From Isoetes taiwanensis (lineage: Eukaryota > Streptophyta > Lycopodiopsida > Isoetales > Isoetaceae), in NCBI GenBank assembly GCA_021234155.1, contig JAJEKV010000058.1, positions 7,004,992 through 7,068,991 of the forward strand: a DNA stretch of 64,000 nucleotides. Direction: 5' to 3'. Within the stretch, counting starts at the first letter, position 1. Each line of letters starts with the position of its first letter. Positions 56,796 to 64,000 of the stretch are shown here, one piece after another. The notes under the pieces were generated by a model. The model was not told the origin of the DNA, did no database searches, and saw only the letters and a program-made list of their open reading frames with translations. A program made the translations under genes and the position numbers.

Positions 56796-57337
56796 TAATC
56801 GTCGTTGAACGACGTTGATGGCGTGGCCGCCACGTCAGCAACGTCGTTGAACGACGCTTCCGCGGTGGCGGGGTGCCGCCAGACGGCGACAAACACGCAG
56901 CGCCAGACAGACTTATCGCCGCCAACGCGCCGTTGAGCGGCGTTTCACACGCGGCAAGCCCGCCCGGCCTTCTGGCGTTAACAACGCAACGTAGACCGGA
57001 CATGATAGCATGATGACTTTTTAACCGTCGTTGAGCGGCGTTGAACATCGCCACGCCCGTCATCCGCCACGCCACCCGGCCGCTACCGGGGCTTGGTCAC
57101 TGGCGGCGGTCCGCGTGGCTGACCCACGCGGTAATGCGAACGACGCGTTGAACGACGTCAGGTCGTCGCTTAAAGACGCCGCGGTTGCGACGCGTATAGC
57201 GACGCATAAATGTCGTTTATCGACGCTGAAACGTCGAAATAGACGTCGTTTAGCGACCTTTTGACGTCGATAAACGACGTGCAAACGACATCTGGACGTC
57301 GTAATAGACGTCGTAACAGGGCTTTAATCTTGTAGTG
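56796..57337. repeat. Right subterminal palindromic repeats of the CACTA element
   Basis: GC-rich sequence with GTCGTTGAACGACGTT (56801), ACGTCGTTGAACGACGC (56839), CGTCGTTGAGCGGCGTT (57027) and a dense run at 57138-57316 (GACGTCGTTTAGCGAC, GACGTCGATAAACGACGT, GACGTCGTAATAGACGTCGT). It ends in ATCTTGTAGTG. It mirrors the left end. Confidence 0.85.
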
Positions 57338-57737
57338 TTTGATTTTTTCCAGTGGTGTATATAAATCATGCATATACCATTGAGTTTTTAATTGTGCACT
57401 TTTATACCGTTGAAACTTGCAATCCCCTTTTTGTCGTGGCCATTGATCTGGCACAATAGAGGAAATATTCTGTAGATTAATGGCGAGAAACAAGAGATGC
57501 AAATAAATCCATAACAATGCTAGTATAGAGAAGCAATAGAGTGATATAAGCATTTGGGGTCTATCCCATTTTCCTATCATCTTGTTCTACTAATTTATAT
57601 TTTTGCAGCATATTCTTTAGAGGAATTCTAAGGAACATATAGATCTATTTGGTAGTAAAGAACTTAAATGGACATTAAATAGTAGCGGGAATAAACTCCC
57701 TGAACAATTGATCAAGATGGAAAGTGTGTATTAGGAA

Positions 57738-57943
57738 GGAGAAATTTCACTCACCTTGAAATTTCAGAAGGAAATTTCGAGCTGATCTGGCGGGCCACGA
57801 GCGGCGGAGGCCCGCCAGGTCAGCTCAAAATTTCCTTGCTGCTCGTGGCCCGCCAGGTCAGCTCAAAATTTCCTTGCCGCTCGTGGCCCGCCAGGTCAGC
57901 TCGAAATTTCCTTCTGAAATTTTAACGGTGAGTGAAATTCTCC
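57738..57943. mobile_element. Fold-back (hairpin) element with internal 57-bp repeats
   Basis: The arms 57738-57805 and 57880-57943 are inverted copies containing GAAATTTCACTCACC/GGTGAGTGAAATTC and GGCGGGCCACGAGCGGC/GCCGCTCGTGGCCCGCC. Between them the right-arm motif CTCGTGGCCCGCCAGGTCAG recurs in tandem. No coding capacity. It lies 400 bp outside the right end of the CACTA element. Confidence 0.75.
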
Positions 57944-57944
57944 G

Positions 57945-58545
57945 ACGAAATTTTATCTACCTTAAAATTTAGCCCGTTCTTGAGCTCTGATGCAGCCAGA
58001 TTTAGAGTTGGATCAGCCAAATTTCTGATAAAATCTCTGTCTATGGCCGCCAGAATAAGCCCTAGTTTTGTCTATGGCAGCCAGTAGAAGCCCTGGTTCT
58101 GGTATAGCTAAGCACTACTTATGGAGTATGGCCAGATCGGAAGCAATGCCTATGGAGTATGGAGTATGCATACCTTAAAACCGAAGCAAAGATTGAGTTG
58201 CATACCTTAAAACCGAAGCAGGTATTGCTTACAGAGTGGTTTGTTTCCGGCGTTTGCATCCTGGCTTCTATCCCTAGATTGCATGAAACAGAGATGAAGA
58301 CGCAAAAACAGAGTAAAAGGCGGCAGAAACAGAGTAAAAGGCGGCAATCCCTGGCTTGCATGAAACAGAGATGAAGACGCATGAAACAGATGAAGACGCA
58401 GAAACAGAGTAAAAGGCGGCGAAGCAGGGATTGTGCAAAACACTAGAAGGCGGCGCCGCCCAAAAACGCCGCCGCAGTTCAAGAGAAAATTTCGTTTGAT
58501 AAAATCCTGTCGAAATAGGGCGAAATTTTAAGGTAGTTAAAATTT
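57945..58545. repeat. Inverted repeat pair with short tandem repeats between
   Basis: ACGAAATTTTATCTACCTTA at 57945 and its inverted relative near 58508-58540 bracket short tandem repeats: GCATACCTTAAAACCGAAGC twice (58168, 58199) and CAGAAACAGAGTAAAAGGCG and variants several times (58299-58420). It is probably a non-autonomous element; the ends are not resolved. Confidence 0.5.
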
Positions 58546-59329
58546 CGTATCAGAGTTTACTCAGTGTTCATAATCAGGTTTTTTTTAGGGAAAAACTACC
58601 AAATGCCCTTAAGTTTTCGACTATTTTACAAGATGCCCTTAAGTTTTCATCATTTCATGAAATGCCCCTTTGGAGCGTATATGGTTAGGTAGAATTATGA
58701 AATTGTTGATATACCCTTTTTACTTTTTGTATTTTCTGAAATGCCCTTGCTGCCAACGGATTGTTTTGGCGGGCCGATTCTTCAGAGCGGCAAGTTCTTC
58801 ACAGCGGCCGATTCTTCAGACCGGCAGATTCCAGGCAATCGACCATCCACGAAATTGTACCAGGCGAAATTCTTCTGTTCCAATTCTTCTGGTTCCATCT
58901 CTTATCTGAACTCAGCCGTTGTGCAATGAAGAATGCTCAGCCGATCTTGTGCAATGGAGAACAGTAAGCAGACATGTAATCCTGTAAGCAGTCTCTGGCG
59001 TTTTTGTGGCAAACAATTTGCACTGCCAAAAACATGCAGTTGGAAAAACTGTCTTTTTGGATTTCGGTCTGCATGTGATCAGATCATGTAAGTTTTCTTT
59101 CCTTTACTTTACGGTTTTTTTGCATTGCCCTTGCATTCTAGACTTTTTTGCATTGCCAGCCTTCCTTTTCCTTTGTCTACATGCAAAACTTCTAGATGCA
59201 TCTGTACATTGTTCATTGTTAAATGTTCATTGTTAAATCTTAAATGTTCATTGTTCAAGAAATCTAATTGCTTGTTCTATGTAATTATATTGAATCATTT
59301 TCCTTCAATAGCGGTGTCTATGCTAAAAA

Positions 59330-61108
59330 ATGGAGTTGCAACTGGGTTCCATGTGGTCCTCATTGGCTGAGTTGAAGCTTGTTGTAAAGAATCATGCAAT
59401 CTCACATCATGTGGAGCTTAAAGTGCTGAAGGCTGATAAAACAAGGTGAGTTTTCGTTGTGCATAGTGTTTACATTCCACTAAGAACTGAAATTTATTAA
59501 TTGTTAGTGTATTTGGTGAATGTACATGGATTGTGGATGCAGGTACACAGTGATTTGTGCAACTGAAAATTGTACTTGGCGTCTGCATGCCTCTATAAGA
59601 GATGGTGGTCCTCAATGTGCTGTGAAAAAATTTCACGATGTTCATACTTGTACTGGTGCTGCTCGTCTTGGAAATAAAGAAGTTAGCACAACTTGGCTTG
59701 CAAACTATACCATTGACAGGTTCAGAGATCAACCGTGTTTAAGACCCAAGGATCTCATTGGAGATATTAGAAGAGAGAAGGATGTGACTATTTCATATGG
59801 GCTTGCTTGGAAAGCAAAAGAGGCTGCACATGCTAACATTCATGGTGACCATACTGAAGCCTACAAGAAACTTGAAGGGTATTGTAATGAAATTCTTGAA
59901 AGCAACCCTGGAAGTGTGGCTTTTGTCCAGAAAACAACAGAAGACCGTTTCTTTCGTATTTTTATAGCTTTTGATGCTAGTTTGAAGGGTTTTCGCTACT
60001 GCAGACCAGTATTGGGCCTAGATGGTACTCACCTCAAAGGAAGATACCTTGGCATTCTCTTGTCAGCGACAGCTATTGATGGTAATGATGGTTTATTTCC
60101 CGTTGCATTTGCAGTTGTACTTGCAGAGAATGATGATAACTGGGTGTGGTTTATACAAAACTTGAAGAATTACTTGCATCATCATGAACAGATAACTTTC
60201 ATATCTGACAGACAGAAGGGATTGGTCGAAGGTGTTCAGGTTGTGTTTGGAAATGTGCCACATGCTTATTGCATGCGCCATTTAGCTGAGAATTTTAGGA
60301 GGGTTTTTAAGAGTACACAGCTTGCTCACATGCTATGCGGCACGGGCAAACAGTATTGAGGAATATGACGCAGTCATCACAGAAATGCGTGCAACCAATG
60401 CAGAGGCCACCACATGGATTCTTGCTGGTGCTGATCCTATCCATTGGGCCAACTCAAAATTCACAGGAAGGAGGTATGGACATCTAACTTCTAATATCGC
60501 AGAGTCTTTGAATTCTTGGTTGCGTGAGCCTAGAGAGTTGCCTATTCTAGCTATGTTGGAATTGATACGCCATAAGATGATGGCATGGTTTTTTGATCGT
60601 AGAAAAGATGCTTTGTCTTGGCTAGAAAATGCAGGAGAGTATGCCTTGACCCCTCATGTTGAGCTTGATGTGAAGAAATCATGCGAAAAGAGTCGTTCAT
60701 ACCGTGTGATTGCAGCTTCTGATGTTGAATTTGAAGTCCTGTCATCTAAACCAAGGATTGTGAACTTGGGTTTGAAGACATGTTCATGCAACAAGTGGCA
60801 AAGAAGACGAATTCCATGTGGCCATGCAAAGATGCGCAATACTTTATAGAAATGAACGTGTACAGAACTATGCTCATATGGCCTTCTTTGCAGTTTCATA
60901 TCTTCACACCTACAAGGAGATTATGCATCCAGTTTTAATTCCTAGTCCTAGTGACACAGGAAGTATGTTGCCTCCAATGACAAGAAGACCACCAGGTCGT
61001 CCACGGACCAAGAGAATTCGCACTGAGGAAGAGGTGAAAGAAGTGCATCATTGCACTAGATGTAAGGGCACAGGACATAATTCACGAACATGTAAGGCTC
61101 CTATCTGA
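59330..61108 (+). pseudogene. MULE transposase (MuDR family) with two frameshifts
   Basis: Exon 1 (59330-59445) and exon 2 (59543-61108) join as KADKTR-YTVICATENCTWRLHAS, the N-terminal MuDR Cys/His region. The DDE catalytic domain follows: VLGLDGTHLKGRYLG (first Asp), VWFIQNL, ITFISDRQKGLVEGV (second Asp) and YCMRHLAENFRR. A frame change near 60335 leads to YAARANSIEEYDAV, HLTSNIAESLNSWL and the SWIM zinc finger CSCNKWQRRRIPCGH. A second change near 60828 leads to the end with a CCHC knuckle (CTRCKGTGHNSRTC) and a stop at 61106-61108. Apart from two one-base shifts, about 560 codons are preserved. The product would cut the element's ends. As written it is inactive, unless the shifts are sequence errors. 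Confidence 0.92.
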
Positions 61109-61350
61109 TGGACATGTTTATTTGTTTAGAAGTTTCGTTCTTTTGATTTGTTTTGTATCAACATTATTCAAATTCAAATTCAGGTGCAAATTTTACAATG
61201 TTATATGAATATCTTTGCATTTTCAGATTCAAATTCTACAGGAGAGATTACAGGGGAGATTAAAGGGGATTTCGTAGTTCAGAAAGGGCATGTCATAAGC
61301 TCTGGTTTAGGTTTACGGTTTTCTGGTTTACAGGTTTACGTTTACATGGA

Positions 61351-61500
61351 AAGGGCATTTCATAAATTCTCATAAAACTTAAGGGCATTTCATAAATTTT
61401 GATAAAACTTAAGGGCATTTCATAAATTTTGATAAAACTTAAGGGCATTTTATAAATTCTGATAAAACATAAGGGCATCCTGTTGAAGATGAAAAACAAT
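61351..61500. repeat. 30-bp tandem array inside the MULE, near the right inverted repeat
   Basis: AAGGGCATTT starts at 61351, 61381, 61411 and 61441, followed by a variant (AAGGGCATCC) at 61471. Each unit continues as CATAAATT(T/C)T(G/C)ATAAAACTT. The word AAGGGCAT occurs twice more in the adjoining terminal repeat. Confidence 0.92.
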
Positions 61501-61613
61501 CCTAGATACGTATACGCCCCTTAGGGGCATTTCATGAAATAATGAAAACTTAAGGGCATCTTGCAAAATAGTCGAAAACTTAAGGGCATTTGGTAGTTTT
61601 TCCCTTTTTTTTA

Positions 61614-61946
61614 ATAATTGAAGATACACTATCTTATCATGTTCCACGTGTTCTCCATCCTCATATTATTGAAATTTATGCAATGTGTTGAGAGCACCTT
61701 TCAAGTGAGTATCAAACTTAGATATGCGAAGCCATAAAGTTTTAGCATCAAATGCTTACCTCGATAAATTTTGGAGACTCCACTGGTTCAAACCATAAGA
61801 GCAAATGTCAACAAAGAAATGACAGCATGCCCTACTGCAATTGCAATTCAATGGCACGATACTTGCAATTGCCTTAAGAAATGCCTAAACACATAACTTG
61901 GCTGCATCAACAGATAATTGTCGAAGCGCAAGTACTTCATTCTCCT
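61614..61946. other. Non-coding flank of the MULE
   Basis: Nothing recognisable between the MULE target duplication and the next tandem repeat. Confidence 0.4.
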
Positions 61947-62088
61947 ACATTGGAAAACATCAAATATCTTAGCATTAATATTCATCACTCATATATAATT
62001 CAGTCTCCTTTTCTCTTACATTGGAAAACATCAAATATCTTAGCATTAATATTCATCACTCATATATAATTCAGTCTCCTTTTCTCTT
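61947..62088. repeat. 71-bp tandem duplication
   Basis: ACATTGGAAAACATCAAATA through CAGTCTCCTTTTCTCTT occurs at 61947-62017 and again at 62018-62088, identical. Confidence 0.93.
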
Positions 62089-63475
62089 TTCTCATTGACA
62101 CTATTTTTTTTGAAGCGAATTTGTTTGAAGCATCCTAGACCTAGTTAGTTCTGACATGCAAACAAGCTTTGGATGTTTTGAACTCCATCTATATTATATT
62201 AGGTCTGCTGCATTTATGCCATGCACTTATCGTGCATTTATAACGGCTAGAAGAATATAATACAAAATTTGTGCACACCTTTTCCCCTGTTTCGTTCGTG
62301 CTTTGCCCCTGCTCTGCTCTGGCTATGGCAGATCCAACTTCGGGTGCGGCTAGAGGTCTCAGATATGGCTGGGCCGGGCAAATTTGATGAGAAAACGGGA
62401 GATTTAGTACCCGTTTTGCAGAAAACGAGGGACTTTGATTTGGATTTTGTCGCCGCTGCAGCACGGCTATGGTTGGGAACAAAATACGTCCCGTTGTCAA
62501 AATTTTTGCAGCGAAAGATTGTTTTGCACAGAACCCATCTCGTCCTCTTCATCGCCATAGCCACGAGCCATGGTTTCGGCAAGCTAGATCGCTGGGGGGA
62601 TGCCAGTGCTAGATTCCTCATCGTCGGAGCTAAGCAAAGCTTCTAGATCCTCTGTATTTTCTTGCATAAAACTGCTGCTCCCTTTTTCCTCTTAGCTGTA
62701 ACCATTTTCCAAGCTCTGGCTATGGCTTTTCCCTCTTCTCAAGCTCCTGCTTCTTCCGGCGGAATTTTCGTTACCCATCGTTGTTTCCTCCTTGCCCATC
62801 TTCCCAATCCCTGCCATAGCCATTTGTTCTCCACCGAATCCCGCCATAGCCATTTTTTACCAGAGGACCCATTTCGCAGACGGATTGAATCCAGCTCCGG
62901 CAGATTGAGGAAGCAAATTTTGATTCATAGGGAAGTTGTTTTTCATATCCCATGGATGAAAAAATACCCTGCTCTCATTCCATGTTTGATTGAATATTAT
63001 AAACTGTCTCGCTGAATATTGCTGCAGACTGCCAATACAAATGGCCCCAAAGATTTATCATCTGAGACAACAGATTTTCGACCTGATTTGCCATGTGCTA
63101 GATCAGTTTACTCTTGCAAAAGACCCATCGATTTTTCTGATTTTTTTGCCCTTCTGATTCAAACCCAAATTGTAGAAACAATAGGGGCTCAGAATTTCTC
63201 CAGTAATCCGGATCGCTTATGCAGACTAAGGCATTTGCATGATCTATCACCAGATCAGAGACAAAAATGCACGATTCTGCAAATGCACGATTCTGATTTT
63301 TTGTCTAATTAGGGGGAAAAAAAACTTACAAAGATCAAGAGCTATGGCGGACTTTGTCGAGAGAAATATGATACTTGCATGCAGATGAAGTGTCGTCCTC
63401 TGAGACAGCTTGATCCAGTATTGGCACATACCCTCCCATCATAAATCGATGCCCTATTTTGGAACATGGTGTAGA
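62089..63475. other. Intergenic DNA, no supported gene
   Basis: Several medium frames occur on both strands (62269-62646 plus, 62247-62621 minus, 62662-63015 plus), but none has a recognisable motif or a partner exon. CCATAGCCA recurs at 62555, 62814 and 62844. A host gene cannot be excluded. Confidence 0.35.
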
Positions 63476-63589
63476 TAACGTCCTGGCCCAAGGACGTTAC
63501 CGGAAAAAAAAATTGATGCGCGCACGCCCTCGGCATTTTCACTGGCCCGAAAATTTTTTCTCCGGTAACGTCCGAGGGCCAGGACGTTA
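63476..63589. repeat. 114-bp inverted repeat (fold-back)
   Basis: TAACGTCCTGGCCC and GGACGTTACCGG on the left pair with CCGGTAACGTCC and GGGCCAGGACGTTA on the right, around a 55-bp loop. It may be a short hairpin transposon; no target duplication is clear. Confidence 0.75.
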
Positions 63590-63960
63590 ACGCCCTGGTT
63601 CGAGGGTTTGCTCGAGGGCAGAGGTGCCGGAATAGAAGCAGGAAGGAAGCAGAGGGCCGGAATAGAAGCAGGAAGGTCGGATCTTATTAGCTTTTCTTTC
63701 TAATCCTTTGCTTTGTGGCTCGGATTTGGCCGGAATAGAGTGATATTAGAAGCCCTGGTTCGAGGGTTTGCTCCAGGGCAGAGCTGCCGGAAGCAGAGGT
63801 TCGAGGGTTTGCTGCCGGAAGAGGGATCTTAGGGATCTTAGGGTTCAAGGGCAGAGCTGCCGGAAGCAGAGGGATCTTAGGAGCAGAGGGATCTTAGGGC
63901 CGGATCTTAGGCCGGAAGCAAACTTCTGCTCTGTTTCTTAGGATCTTAGGGCAGCTTCTG
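63590..63960. repeat. GGATCTTAGG / GCCGGAAGCAGAGG-rich short repeats
   Basis: CCGGAATAGAAGCAGGAAGG occurs twice (63629, 63658). CCCTGGTTCGAGGGTTTGCTC occurs at about 63593 and 63754. GCCGGAAGCAGAGG and GGATCTTAGG recur several times. A purine-rich patchwork without coding content. Confidence 0.8.
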
Positions 63961-64000
63961 CTCTGTTTCTAACTTAGAAACTTCGGATTTTTAGCAAACT

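Larger units (their letters stand above)
33650..57337 (+). mobile_element. Giant CACTA (En/Spm) DNA transposon, about 23.7 kb
   Basis: The element starts CACTACAAGGG at 33650 and ends ...CTTGTAGTG at 57337, so the termini read CACTACAAG inward from both sides. It is flanked by TTT at 33647-33649 and at 57338-57340, the 3-bp duplication expected for CACTA elements. Both subterminal regions are packed with palindromic CGTCGTTNAACGACG-type repeats. Inside are a TNP2-family transposase, a SET-domain module, at least four further plus-strand ORFs, a 6.7 kb tandem array and minus-strand coding-like fragments. En/Spm-type elements normally encode TNP2/TNPD and TNPA and are often 8-15 kb; the excess here is mainly the array and extra genes. 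The transposase is broken, so mobility would need help in trans. Confidence 0.93.
58588..61604 (+). mobile_element. Complete MuDR-type MULE, 3017 bp
   Basis: The terminal inverted repeats are 58588-58670 and 61523-61604, starting GGGAAAAACTACCAAATG from each side. They are flanked by the perfect 9-bp duplication TTTTTTTTA at 58579-58587 and 61605-61613. The near-identical arms and perfect duplication suggest fairly recent insertion. The element carries one transposase gene. Next to the right arm a 30-bp tandem array repeats AAGGGCATTT, a word that also occurs in the terminal repeats. Confidence 0.95.

Overview
The window looks like nuclear DNA of a land plant with a large, repeat-rich genome. 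The signs are a spliced nuclear gene for the mitochondrial Rieske protein with plant-type sequence, plant-style L1 LINEs, a MuDR-type MULE, a CACTA (En/Spm) element, a pogo-like DDE transposase relic and many A-tailed retroposons. I cannot name the species. A fern, gymnosperm or other non-model plant would fit, but this is inference.

The only recognisable host gene is the Rieske subunit of complex III (8530-9367, minus, two exons, apparently intact). The rest up to 33.6 kb is mostly old mobile DNA. In order it holds a 0.7 kb Mutator-type MITE with a 9-bp target duplication (402-1098), a retroposon between 155-bp direct repeats (1300-2011), a decayed LINE with a mutated reverse-transcriptase active site (3117-6745), a pogo-like transposase relic (10752-12366), the 3' end of a second LINE type (about 14.3-15.0 kb), SINE-like A-tailed copies (17.87-18.12 kb), a rearranged LINE with ORF1 and endonuclease but no RT (20.99-22.15 kb), duplicated coding-like segments (24.1-24.6 kb) and a possible secreted-protein exon (25.15-25.5 kb).

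From 33650 to 57337 lies one very large CACTA transposon of about 23.7 kb. It begins and ends CACTACAAG and is flanked by the 3-bp duplication TTT. All its principal genes are on the plus strand. They are a small 5' gene (34219-34526); a TNP2-type transposase (about 35.4-40.35 kb) whose N-terminal part carries a SET-domain (lysine methyltransferase-like) module; a 136-residue spliced ORF (41724-42204); a 198-residue ORF (49845-50441); a short frameshifted ORF (53775-54345); and a seven-exon gene of about 411 residues (54614-56377) in the place where a TNPA-like second product would be expected. Between them are a 6.7 kb nested tandem array (42575-49263), two minus-strand coding-like fragments that may be captured genes, and palindromes built on CGTCGTTNAACGACG. 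The palindromes occur at both ends and also just upstream of internal genes. The presumed leader introns of two genes share a tandemly repeated stem-loop whose stem changes in a compensating way. The transposase frame carries several frameshifts and stops, so this copy is probably not autonomous, although its accessory genes are much better preserved.

To the right are fold-back elements (57738-58545), a complete 3.0 kb MULE with a perfect 9-bp target duplication and a near-complete transposase broken by two frameshifts (58588-61604), short tandem repeats and non-coding DNA to the end. I saw no LTR retrotransposon, tRNA, rRNA or CRISPR array.
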